Positions 33,675-41,402 of a stretch of DNA of 64,000 nt are shown here, in pieces. The number at the start of each line of letters is the position of its first letter. Position 1 is the first letter of the stretch. Location: assembly GCF_029626025.1 (NCBI RefSeq), contig NZ_JARUBF010000001.1, positions 3,968,001 to 4,032,000 of the forward strand, in the 5' to 3' direction. The DNA comes from Solwaraspora sp. WMMD406. GTDB taxonomy: Bacteria > Actinomycetota > Actinomycetes > Mycobacteriales > Micromonosporaceae. The notes beneath the pieces are model-generated. The model had not been told where the DNA came from. It did no database searches and saw nothing but the letters and a program-made list of their open reading frames with translations. Made by a program: the position numbers and the translations under genes.

Positions 33675-34404
33675 CATCGACGCTCAGGTCGAGGTAGTGA
33701 ATCGGACCCGGCCGGGCCTCGACCCCCGTACCAAGATCATCCTTGTCGTCCTCGTCAGCGCGGTCGTGATGAGCCCGGGAGGGCTGCGCTTCGTACCGGT
33801 CGGGCTGCTGCTGGCCATGGCGCTGGCCGTGTGGGAACGTGCGTGGCTGCGTGCGGTCGGCCTGCCGGTGGCGGCTGGGGCGACGTGGATGCTCGGGTGG
33901 CTGCTGCCGCTGGGGTGGGAGAACGCTTTCACCGCGATCGTGTCGATCGCGTGCGTATACCTGATCAGGTTCGTCGTCGCGATCGGCACCGGCATGCACC
34001 TGATCGTCACCACCTCGCCCACGCAGCTATCTGCGGCCTGCCGCGCCTGGAGAATCCCGCGCGCCATTTCGGTGACTCTCGCGGTGATGCTCCGATTCTT
34101 CCCCGTGGTCGCCTCGGAAGCCGTCGCCGTGCTCGACGCGATGCGGCTGCGTGGCCTGACCGGCCCGACCGGATTCCTACGCCACCCCATCCTGAGCCTC
34201 GAGCGTTTCACCGTACCGATGATCGCCGCGAGCCTGAACGCCAGCGACGACCTATCCGCCTCCGCGATCCTCCGCGGCCTAGGCTCCCGTCGCACGCCCA
34301 CCTCGATGAATCCGCCGCGCTTCGCCATGCCCGACCTGATCCTGCTCCTGACCGTCCTGGTGTTGGCTGCCTGGGCGCTCCGCACACCGTCGCCGCTGAC
34401 ATGA
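33652..34404 (+). CDS. ECF transporter T component (EcfT)
   Basis: This is 250 residues from TTG 33652, overlapping copy 2 of the S gene by 23 bases; TTG 33667 is an alternative. It has five hydrophobic segments with the usual EcfT start (NRTRPGLDPRTKIILV). Two cytosolic coupling helices carry short Ala/Leu-Arg-Gly motifs (AMRLRGLTG and ILRGLGSRR) that contact the ATPases. It couples the S components to the ATPase encoded next. Confidence 0.75.
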   Translation: MSAPALPDIDAQVEVVNRTRPGLDPRTKIILVVLVSAVVMSPGGLRFVPVGLLLAMALAVWERAWLRAVGLPVAAGATWMLGWLLPLGWENAFTAIVSIACVYLIRFVVAIGTGMHLIVTTSPTQLSAACRAWRIPRAISVTLAVMLRFFPVVASEAVAVLDAMRLRGLTGPTGFLRHPILSLERFTVPMIAASLNASDDLSASAILRGLGSRRTPTSMNPPRFAMPDLILLLTVLVLAAWALRTPSPLT

Positions 34405-35891
34405 TCCGACTCGACAACGTCACCTGGACCTACCCGCACGCCGACGCCCCGAGCCTGCGGAGTGTCGACCTGCACATCACGTCGGGCGAGTTCGTCATCC
34501 TGTGCGGCGCGTCGGGATCCGGCAAGTCCACCGCGCTGCGGCTGATGAACGGCCTCATCCCGCACTTCCACGACGAAGGCGCCCTCACCGGCACCGTCAC
34601 CGTGAACGGGACCATCACCAGGAAAGCAGAGCTGGACGAGATCGGACTGGTTACCGGCACCGTACTGCAGCATCCCCGCCGTCAGTTCTTCACCGACAGT
34701 GCCGCCGAGGAGCTCGCGTTCGCGATGGAGAACTTCGGATTCGAACCTCGGCGCATGCTCGCCCGCGTCACCCGTGGCCTGTCCGCCCTCGCCGTCGGCG
34801 TCCCCGTCCAACAGCGTCTGTCCGAGCTCTCCGGAGGCCAGCAGCAGCAGGTTGCCATCGCCGCCGCCACGGCACACGACCCCAGGGTGCTGCTGCTCGA
34901 CGAGCCAAGCTCCAATCTCTCCGCCGACGCCGTCGACCGTCTCGTCCGTACCCTCACTGACCTCAAGGCAAGCGGTATCACCATCGTCGTTGCCGAGCAC
35001 CGGCTGCGCTACCTGCAGGATCTCGTTGACCGGGTGATCGTCATGCGGGACGGAACGATCGACCTCGAATGGGACGCCGCGACGTTCCGGGCAGTGTCCG
35101 ACGATGAGCTCGCCCGTGAAGGGCTGCGCGGGAGGATTCGCCCCGCCGCGCTGCCCCCGTTGGCCGCAGCCGGCGGGAGTATCGCCGGTCCCGCCCAGGT
35201 CGGCGAGGTACGCCCCGGCTCCCTGGAGCTGTCCGGCATTCGTTGTCGGATCAGCGGGCGCACGATCCTCGACATCGAGCGGGTCGTCTTCACCGCTGGC
35301 GAAGTCACCGCGATCCGCGGTGTCAACGGTGCCGGCAAGTCGACCCTCGCCCGCGTCGTCACCGGGCTGCAGCGGTGCGCTGGGAGTGTACGGCTGGACG
35401 GGCGCGCGCTGAGCCGCCGGGCCAGGCAGCGGGTGAGTGCGATCGTTATGCAGGACGTACAACGGCAACTGTTCACCGACAGCGTCGAGGCCGAGATCGA
35501 TCTAGCCGGTGCCGACGCCGCTGATTCCCGCCACACGTCCGCAGTGCTCGATGCGCTGGGCCTCGAAGGGCTCGCCGAACGGCATCCGCTGTCGCTGTCC
35601 GGCGGCCAGCAGCAGCGGCTCGTCGTCGCAGCCGTCCGCGTCGCGGGTCGCCGCATCGTGATCTTCGACGAGCCCAGCTCCGGCGTCGACCGGCGCCACC
35701 TCAAGTCGATCTCCGACCAGATCCGGCAGGTCGCTGCCGACGGCGCGGTCGTGCTCCTGATCAGCCACGACGACGATCTGCTCAGTCTTGCCGCCGACCG
35801 GCAACTCACCCTGGTCCCGATAGGTAGCGGCTCACGCCCGCCCACCCCGGCCGGAACGAATGAAGGAGCCGATGCTCGACAACTTCGGTAG
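34401..35891 (+). CDS. ECF transporter fused A1-A2 ATPase
   Basis: This is 496 residues from ATG 34401 (ATGA overlap with ecfT). Two complete ABC ATPase domains occur in tandem: Walker A GASGSGKST (about 36) with LSGGQQQ (about 144), and Walker A GVNGAGKST (about 307) with LSGGQQQR (about 400). Each has an H-loop (VVAEHRL; LISHDDD). The fusion replaces the usual EcfA/EcfA' pair. The last 20 or so codons run into insertion-sequence debris; an AAGGAG with ATG 35872 just before the stop looks like the start of a lost next gene. Confidence 0.85.
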   Translation: MIRLDNVTWTYPHADAPSLRSVDLHITSGEFVILCGASGSGKSTALRLMNGLIPHFHDEGALTGTVTVNGTITRKAELDEIGLVTGTVLQHPRRQFFTDSAAEELAFAMENFGFEPRRMLARVTRGLSALAVGVPVQQRLSELSGGQQQQVAIAAATAHDPRVLLLDEPSSNLSADAVDRLVRTLTDLKASGITIVVAEHRLRYLQDLVDRVIVMRDGTIDLEWDAATFRAVSDDELAREGLRGRIRPAALPPLAAAGGSIAGPAQVGEVRPGSLELSGIRCRISGRTILDIERVVFTAGEVTAIRGVNGAGKSTLARVVTGLQRCAGSVRLDGRALSRRARQRVSAIVMQDVQRQLFTDSVEAEIDLAGADAADSRHTSAVLDALGLEGLAERHPLSLSGGQQQRLVVAAVRVAGRRIVIFDEPSSGVDRRHLKSISDQIRQVAADGAVVLLISHDDDLLSLAADRQLTLVPIGSGSRPPTPAGTNEGADARQLR

Positions 35892-35929
35892 TCGCTTCGG
35901 CGTGTCCACAGTGCATGTAGAGCTAGAGA

Positions 35930-36060
35930 CGCGGATGAGCTCCTCGTCGGAGGTGTCGGCCGGGTCGCAGCACAGGTAGTAGGCCACCTTGGTGGGCTCC
36001 GTGATGCTGTGACGGCTCAGCAGCCAGCGGCGGTAGCCGTGCTCGGCGGTGCCGGTGTCG
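35930..36060 (-). pseudogene. IS701-family transposase fragment
   Basis: On the minus strand the frame reads EHGYRRWLLSRHSITEPT followed by KVAYYLCCDPADTSDEELIRV, the conserved internal block of IS701-type DDE transposases. Both ends are lost: left of about 35930 the reading frame no longer resembles the family, and to the right it joins IS3 sequence. It is only about 45 codons and cannot be active. Confidence 0.6.
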
Positions 36061-36061
36061 G

Positions 36062-36266
36062 GACGCCATGATCCAGTCGTTGTTGCAGCGCGGGCCGGAA
36101 ATTGCCGCTCTTGCCGTACGCCTCGTCGGCGGCGGCTCGGGCCTGCCGGGCGGATTCGCCGCCGGTCCAACGGTAGAACCCGGAGCGGGACACCGCCAGG
36201 CTCCGGCACAGCCGCTTGACGCCGAAGCGGCGCGGTGGGTGGAGATGAAACCCGGAAGTGGCTCGT
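36062..36266 (-). pseudogene. IS3-family transposase OrfB, N-terminal fragment
   Basis: A minus-strand frame reads GVKRLCRSLAVSRSGFYRWT and then ESARQARAAADEAYG, the start of IS3 OrfB, before running into the IS701 fragment. The DDE integrase core is absent. Frameshifts are present between this piece and its expected start. Confidence 0.6.
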
Positions 36267-36270
36267 CACC

Positions 36271-36625
36271 GATCCATCTCCTTCGCGAACAGACGGCCGC
36301 CTTGCGGAGAATCCTTCTCCTGCCGCAGCTCGGTCACCTCGCGCCGGAGACGGGCGATCTCGGCGTCTTTGTCCGCCACCGCCACCGCCACCGCGTCGCC
36401 GGAGGCCGCCGGTCCGTCGCGGCCCGCCGCAGCTGCTTACGGACCCAGTTCCGCAGGGTCTCGTGACTCATCCCCCGCTCAGGGGCGACCTGGTTGATCG
36501 GTCGCCCCGACGAGCGGACCAGATCGACCGCGTCGCGCTGGAACTCTTCCGTGTACTTCGAGGGACGCCCCAACGGGACACCCCTTCCTCTGGACCAACG
36601 TCCAGTCTCAGGATGTCCACATCTC
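36271..36625 (-). pseudogene. IS3-family transposase OrfA, frameshifted, with a likely IS end
   Basis: The N-terminus (GRPSKYTEEFQRDAVDLVRS, then SHETLRNWVRK) is a clear IS3 OrfA helix-turn-helix. The frame then breaks near 36435. The leucine-zipper part continues in another frame (DKDAEIARLRREVTELRQEK) and breaks again before FAKEMDR. The sequence around 36597-36625 resembles an IS3 terminal inverted repeat (begins near tggacatcctgagactgga on the minus strand). The element is dead. Confidence 0.65.
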
Positions 36626-36695
36626 AGGGGGAGGCCCAGTGTTCAAAGACGCTTGAACATGAGCGCGTGAATCTGTGCGTAGCTGCGGGAACCTG

Positions 36696-36779
36696 TGTCC
36701 GAGGGGGGACTTGAACCCCCACGCCCTATACGGGCACTAGCACCTCAAGCTAGCGCGTCTGCCATTCCGCCACCCGGAC
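36696..36779 (-). tRNA. tRNA-Leu (anticodon GAG)
   Basis: The minus strand folds as a class II tRNA of 84 nt. The acceptor stem GTCCGGG pairs with CTCGGAC (one G-U pair). The anticodon stem CTAGC/GCTAG encloses loop TTGAGGT, anticodon GAG, and a long variable arm (TGCCCGTATAGGGCG) follows. The T arm is GGGGG-TTCAAGT-CCCCC. The discriminator is A and CCA is not encoded. The GAG anticodon, a long variable arm and A73 together identify leucine. Confidence 0.95.
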
Positions 36780-37008
36780 TTGCATGGACCACTCTACCGT
36801 CCCATCCGGCAGGTCGACACCGCAGGGGCCGGCGGCTGAGGGCCGCACGGGGCAAGACTGTACACGAACGGGTCGGACGGTGCACAACCCTCCTGGCGGT
36901 GGTGAACCCGGGTCGGTTCACCTGGCCTTTCATGGGGACTGGCGGCCCCCGTGTGGGTGCGGTTCCGCCGCCGAAACCTGATCCGCGGTCGCACCCGATC
37001 GGTCTCGG

Positions 37009-37254
37009 CTAGCCGGGCAGGAACGCCTGGATGGTCCCGGCCACGGTGGTCACCGCGTCGAGCACGGTTTCCGTCAACCGGCAGACAGCCACGCCCAGCA
37101 GCAGCCAGAGGCTCCGGCCGAGTGGCTCCACCCTGACCGTGAGCCGCACCTCAACCGGCCGGCGTGCGTGCGACTCTGGGCCATTCTCGCCGGCTTCGGT
37201 GGCTCGGCGGGGCCTGTGTCGCCGCCGCCGATCGGCCGGTGCCGTGCCGCTCAC
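37009..37254 (-). CDS. Small protein with C-terminal hydrophobic segment
   Basis: This is 81 residues from GTG 37254, which shares GTGA with the stop of the AraC gene, implying coupled translation. The N-terminal half is basic and probably disordered (ADRRRRHRPRRA). The C-terminal half reads VRLTVRVEPLGRSLWLLLGV and then LTETVLDAVTTVAGTIQAFL. That could be one membrane-associated helix pair. No family is recognised, and the overlap is the main evidence that it is a gene. Confidence 0.45.
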   Translation of the reverse strand: MSGTAPADRRRRHRPRRATEAGENGPESHARRPVEVRLTVRVEPLGRSLWLLLGVAVCRLTETVLDAVTTVAGTIQAFLPG

Positions 37255-38243
37255 GGTCGTTCCCGATCGCCAGCCGGCCGTCGCCGGACCGACTGACGCG
37301 TCTCGGTGGCCGACATGCCGAACAGCTGCCGGAAGTCCCGGGCGAACTGGTCCGGACGCGCGTAGCCGTGCGCGAAGACGATGTCGTTCACGGTGGTCGA
37401 CAGAAGGGCCGGATTCTGTAGGCTGCGCCGGCATTCCTCCAGCCGTAGCCGTTTGACGAGTTGCATAGGTGTCGTCTCGGCATCTTCGAACACCTTGAAC
37501 AAATAGCGTGGTGAAATCCCGACGGCCCGAGCGATCCGATCCACGTCGAGGAACGGATCGGCGAGGTGCCGTCGTATCACCGCGCGGACATGGGAGCGGA
37601 GTAGAAGCCGACGGGTGCCTGGACTGATCCCGTACCGCTCATCGATGCGCTGCCGAAGAATCCCGGTGACGCACTCCGAGAGCGCCTCGCCGAGCTCTGG
37701 GTTCGTCGCCGGGTCCGCGTCTTGGGCGATGCCGGTCAGGAACGCCGCGACGAGATCCCGGCCCGGCATCCGTCTCGGTATCGTCATGCCGACGATCGGC
37801 CGTACGGCTGTCTCGCGCAGTGGCACCAGCGTTCGCGGGACGGTGACCATGGCGAGCCGCAGGGGCGTCCGCCCGGGCACATGCCGAGCGTCCCACTCGC
37901 GTGACGTGTCGTAGAGCCCGATGTCACGTGGACGCAGCCGTCCCCGACTTCCGTTCTGCTCGACCCACAGCTCCCCGCTGATCGGCACACAGATCCGGTA
38001 ACATTCGGGATCACTGGTACGGATCATTTTCTTCGTTCGGAGGGCGACTCCTTCGGTGTCACAGATCCAGCTCGTCGCTTCGATCTCGAATCGACCAATC
38101 TGAGCGACACTCATCGCGGCGGTGAGGGATACCGACGATCGGCCGCGGATTTCCACCGGCGCGACCTCGGCCGTAGCCCCGGTTCGGTAGTACTCGTAGC
38201 GGTCCAGTGCGGGGACATCACCGGTGTCGTAGAGGATATGCAC
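37251..38243 (-). CDS. AraC-family transcriptional regulator
   Basis: This is 330 residues from GTG 38243. The N-terminal 180 residues resemble the AraC-binding-like (NitR/FeaR-type) cupin domain (LRPRDIGLYDTSREW). The C-terminal 110 residues hold the double helix-turn-helix: FLDVDRIARAVGISPRYLFK and VNDIVFAHGYARPDQFARDF. It is divergent from phosphoketolase with a 214-bp gap, so it may regulate that gene, although this is not shown by any visible operator. The co-translated 81-residue protein follows. Confidence 0.85.
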   Translation of the reverse strand: MHILYDTGDVPALDRYEYYRTGATAEVAPVEIRGRSSVSLTAAMSVAQIGRFEIEATSWICDTEGVALRTKKMIRTSDPECYRICVPISGELWVEQNGSRGRLRPRDIGLYDTSREWDARHVPGRTPLRLAMVTVPRTLVPLRETAVRPIVGMTIPRRMPGRDLVAAFLTGIAQDADPATNPELGEALSECVTGILRQRIDERYGISPGTRRLLLRSHVRAVIRRHLADPFLDVDRIARAVGISPRYLFKVFEDAETTPMQLVKRLRLEECRRSLQNPALLSTTVNDIVFAHGYARPDQFARDFRQLFGMSATETRQSVRRRPAGDRERP

Positions 38244-38457
38244 CGCAGATCACTTCCTCCTCGTACCTCTGCTGACAAGAGAAGTGTGCGGCACCGCGGA
38301 CCGGTCGGAGTTGGCTGTGGACGCACAGGACCGTCGGTCCTGGTCTGTCAAGGGGCGGAGTTCCCCTCCCAGACAGGTACTGGAGCCGCGAAAACCCACG
38401 GTCGACGCCACTACGATCGAAGCCGACGGTGTTACCCGATGAGGGAGGAATCCGCTC

Positions 38458-40890
38458 GTGACTGCCCTGACCGAACCGCGCACGCACGCCGTACCGGGTG
38501 AGGAGCTGCTGCGCGTCCTCGCCGCGCCCGACGACGTCGAGCTGGCGCAGCTGGACGCGTGGTGGCGAGCCAACAACTACCTGACCGTGGGGCAGATCTA
38601 TCTGCGCGGCAACCCGCTGCTGCGCGAGCCGCTGACGCCTGAGCACATCAAGCCCCGGCTGCTCGGCCACTGGGGCACCAGCCCCGGCCTGTCGCTGATC
38701 TACGCCCACGTGTCCCGACTGATCCGGCACACCGGACAGCAGACGATCTACCTCACCGGTCCCGGTCACGGCGGCCCGGCGCTGGTCGCCGCCGGCTACC
38801 TGGAAGGAACCTACAGCGAGATCTACCCGGACGTCACCCAGGACGAGGCCGGCATGCTGCGGTTGTTCCGCCAGTTTTCCAGCCCGGGTGGCATCCCCAG
38901 CCACGTCTCGGTCACCACGCCCGGCTCCATCCATGAGGGCGGCGAACTCGGCTACGTCCTGGTGCACGCCTACGGCGCGGTGATGGACAACCCGGACCTG
39001 CTGGCGATCGCCGTGGTCGGTGACGGCGAAGCCGAGACCGGACCGCTGGAAGGCTCCTGGAAAGGCGTGTCGTTCATCAACCCGGCCCACGACGGCGCCG
39101 TACTGCCGATCCTGCACCTCAACGGCGCGAAGATCGCCGGCCCGACGGTGCTGGCCCGCAAGGAGCGCGGCGAGGTCCGTTCGCTGCTGGAAGGCCACGG
39201 GTACGAGGTCATCGAGGTCGAAGGTGACGACCTGCCCGGGATGCACTACCGGTTCGCCGCCGCCCTCGCCGACGCCTGGGGCAAGATCCGGGCGATCCAG
39301 TCGGCGGCCCGCTCCGGCGACTGGGACGGCTCCCGCCCCCGCTGGCCGCTGATCGTCCTGCGGTCGCCGAAGGGCTGGACCGGCCCCGAACAGGTCGACG
39401 GCATCACCGTCACCGGCACCTGGCGGTCGCACCAGGTGCCGCTGTCCGGTGTCCGCGACAACGCCGACCACCTGGCGATCCTGGAGACGTGGCTGCGTTC
39501 GTACCGGCCGGAGGAGCTGTTCGACGCGAACGGCGCACCGACCGCGACGGTGACCGGCGTCAACCCCGACGGTGGTCTGCGGATGAGCGCCAGCCCGCAC
39601 GCCAACGGCGGCCTGCTCACCCGCGACCTGGACATGCCCGACTTCCGGGAGTACGCCGTCGACGTGCCGCAGCCGGCCCGGCTGCGCGCCGAGTCGACCC
39701 GCAAACTCGGCGAACTGATGCGCGACATCTACACCCGCAACCCGGACCGGTTCCGGCTGTTCTGCCCGGACGAGACCAACAGCAACCGCCTCGGCGCCGT
39801 CTTCGAGGTCTCCGACCGGGGCTTCATGGAGCAGGTCTACCCGTCGGACACGGCGATCAGCCGCAACGGCCGGGTGATGGAGGTGCTCTCGGAGCACAAC
39901 TGCCACGGCTGGCTGGAGGGCTACAACCTGACCGGCCGGTACGGCATGTTCGCCACCTACGAGGCGTTCGCCATGGTCAGTGCTTCGCAGACGGTGCAGC
40001 ACGGCAAGTGGCTGCAGGAGGCGGCGCACCTGCCGTGGCGGGCCAAGGTGCCCAGCCTCAACATCCTGCTGACGTCGACCGCCTGGCGTAACGACCACAA
40101 CGGCTTCTCCCACCAGGGTCCCGGTCTGATCCAGGTGGTGCTCAACCAGCGGGGCACCGTCTCCCGGGTCTACCTGCCGCCGGACGCCAACTGCCTGCTG
40201 TCGGTCGCCGACCACTGCCTGCGGTCCAAGTCCTACGTCAACCTGGTCGTCATCGACAAGCAGCCGCAGCTGCAGTGGCTGACGATGGAGCAGGCCATCG
40301 AGCACTGCGCCAAGGGTGCCGACATCTGGGAGTGGGCCGGCACCGACGACGGCGCGACTGACCCGGACATCGTGCTCGCCTGCGCCGGCGACGTGGTCAC
40401 GATGGAAACGGTGGCCGCCGCGCAGATCCTGCGGGAACGCCTGCCCGGCCTGAAGGTACGGGTGGTCAACGTCGTCAACCTGATGACGCTGCCCCGGCCC
40501 AAGGACCACCCGCACGGGATGACCGAGACGATGTTCACCGAGCTGTTCACCGACTCGGTCGACGTGGTGTTCGCCTTCCACGGCTACCCGGGCGCGATCC
40601 ACCAGTTGGTGCACGGCCGTCCGGACGCCGACCGGTTCCGGGTGCGCGGCTTCATCGAGCAGGGCACCACGACCACCCCGTTCGACATGACGGTGCGCAA
40701 CCGGGCGTCGCGGTACCACCTGGTGATGGACGCGATCAACAACGCCCGGCGGCTGCCGCGCGGCGCCGCCGACCTCAAGGCGTGGTGCGAGGCCAAGCTC
40801 GCCGAGCACGAGGCGTACGTGGTGGAACACCTGGAGGACATGCCCGAGGTACGGGACTGGTCGCTGGGGGACTGGGCCAAGCAGGGCTGA
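38458..40890 (+). CDS. xfp: Xylulose-5-phosphate/fructose-6-phosphate phosphoketolase
   Basis: This is 810 residues from GTG 38458 with GGGAGGA (38443-38449) eight bases upstream; the length is normal for the family. The N-terminus has YLRGNPLLREPL and GHWGTSPGLS. Thiamine diphosphate binding is seen at GDGEAETGPLEGSWKG (about 188-203). Substrate-side histidines occur in GPGHGGPA and PGSIHEGGELGY, and the C-terminal part has FHGYPGAIHQL. It cleaves xylulose-5-phosphate (and/or fructose-6-phosphate) with phosphate to acetyl phosphate and a C3/C4 sugar phosphate. No acetate kinase is adjacent. Confidence 0.95.
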   Translation: MTALTEPRTHAVPGEELLRVLAAPDDVELAQLDAWWRANNYLTVGQIYLRGNPLLREPLTPEHIKPRLLGHWGTSPGLSLIYAHVSRLIRHTGQQTIYLTGPGHGGPALVAAGYLEGTYSEIYPDVTQDEAGMLRLFRQFSSPGGIPSHVSVTTPGSIHEGGELGYVLVHAYGAVMDNPDLLAIAVVGDGEAETGPLEGSWKGVSFINPAHDGAVLPILHLNGAKIAGPTVLARKERGEVRSLLEGHGYEVIEVEGDDLPGMHYRFAAALADAWGKIRAIQSAARSGDWDGSRPRWPLIVLRSPKGWTGPEQVDGITVTGTWRSHQVPLSGVRDNADHLAILETWLRSYRPEELFDANGAPTATVTGVNPDGGLRMSASPHANGGLLTRDLDMPDFREYAVDVPQPARLRAESTRKLGELMRDIYTRNPDRFRLFCPDETNSNRLGAVFEVSDRGFMEQVYPSDTAISRNGRVMEVLSEHNCHGWLEGYNLTGRYGMFATYEAFAMVSASQTVQHGKWLQEAAHLPWRAKVPSLNILLTSTAWRNDHNGFSHQGPGLIQVVLNQRGTVSRVYLPPDANCLLSVADHCLRSKSYVNLVVIDKQPQLQWLTMEQAIEHCAKGADIWEWAGTDDGATDPDIVLACAGDVVTMETVAAAQILRERLPGLKVRVVNVVNLMTLPRPKDHPHGMTETMFTELFTDSVDVVFAFHGYPGAIHQLVHGRPDADRFRVRGFIEQGTTTTPFDMTVRNRASRYHLVMDAINNARRLPRGAADLKAWCEAKLAEHEAYVVEHLEDMPEVRDWSLGDWAKQG

Positions 40891-40896
40891 CCGGTC

Positions 40897-40956
40897 GGTC
40901 GCGGCGGGGCCGCCCCGGGGGATGGGTGACATCGCCCCGGCGGTCCCGCCGCGACC
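40897..40956 (+). terminator. Large hairpin terminator after xfp
   Basis: Bases 40897-40914 (GGTCGCGGCGGGGCCGCC) and 40939-40956 (GGCGGTCCCGCCGCGACC) pair over 18 positions with one mismatch around a 24-nt loop, seven bases after the xfp stop. Confidence 0.8.
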
Positions 40957-41024
40957 GTTCCGTCGGCAGGCCGACAGTCCGCCAGGCGGAGGCCCCTGCT
41001 GGCCAGCGACTACCATCGGCGGGC

Positions 41025-41402
41025 ATGGCGACGCACACCGCAGCGGGTACGGACGCGGCCGGCCCGATCCCCGCCGCGCTGACCACGGAGGCGGTCCTGC
41101 TCCTGCGGGACGTGTATCGATGGCAGCACGCGGATGCCCAGTGGGCGGAGGTCGACGACCTGCTGGCCACGTTGGACCGCGCGTTCGTCGTCGGCGACGC
41201 CGCCGGGTTCCGGCAGGCGCTGGTGGATGTCGAGTTCGTCCAGGACCGTGTCTCGCCGGTCACCGGTCGGCCCCGGACCGCGCCGCCACCTCGGACCAGG
41301 GATCGGCTCAACCAGCTGGTGCACGCGTTGGCGCCGCCCGGCACCCACACCGACACCGCCGGCGGGACCGAGGGACGACATGACCGCCCCGGAGATCGTT
41401 GA
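41025..41402 (+). CDS. CATRA-associated small protein
   Basis: This is 125 residues from ATG 41025. The core reads LLLRDVYRWQHADAQWAEVD, then LLATLDRAFVVGDAAGFRQA and a tail RTRDRLNQLVHAL. As I recall the family, this matches the small protein encoded just before CATRA (caspase/TPR-associated) genes in actinobacterial conflict systems: a helix with Arg/Trp pairs, a loop, a short strand and a C-terminal RLN-LVH helix. Its stop lies 23 bases inside the next gene, so the two are co-translated. The function is unknown; it is presumed to be an adaptor or inhibitor. Confidence 0.7.
   Translation: MATHTAAGTDAAGPIPAALTTEAVLLLRDVYRWQHADAQWAEVDDLLATLDRAFVVGDAAGFRQALVDVEFVQDRVSPVTGRPRTAPPPRTRDRLNQLVHALAPPGTHTDTAGGTEGRHDRPGDR

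Noticed and set aside
33684-35468. 594-codon antisense frame under the ECF T and ATPase genes
   Set aside because: Shadow of well-supported transporter genes; low-complexity composition.
36780-37008. A possible gene or attachment site to the right of tRNA-Leu
   Set aside because: No repeat of the tRNA 3' end was found nearby and no protein-like frame is present, so there is no support for an integrated element bounded by att sites.
38218-41016. 932-codon open frame antisense to phosphoketolase
   Set aside because: Produced by high-GC codon use on the opposite strand; no start site or family features, and xfp is certain.
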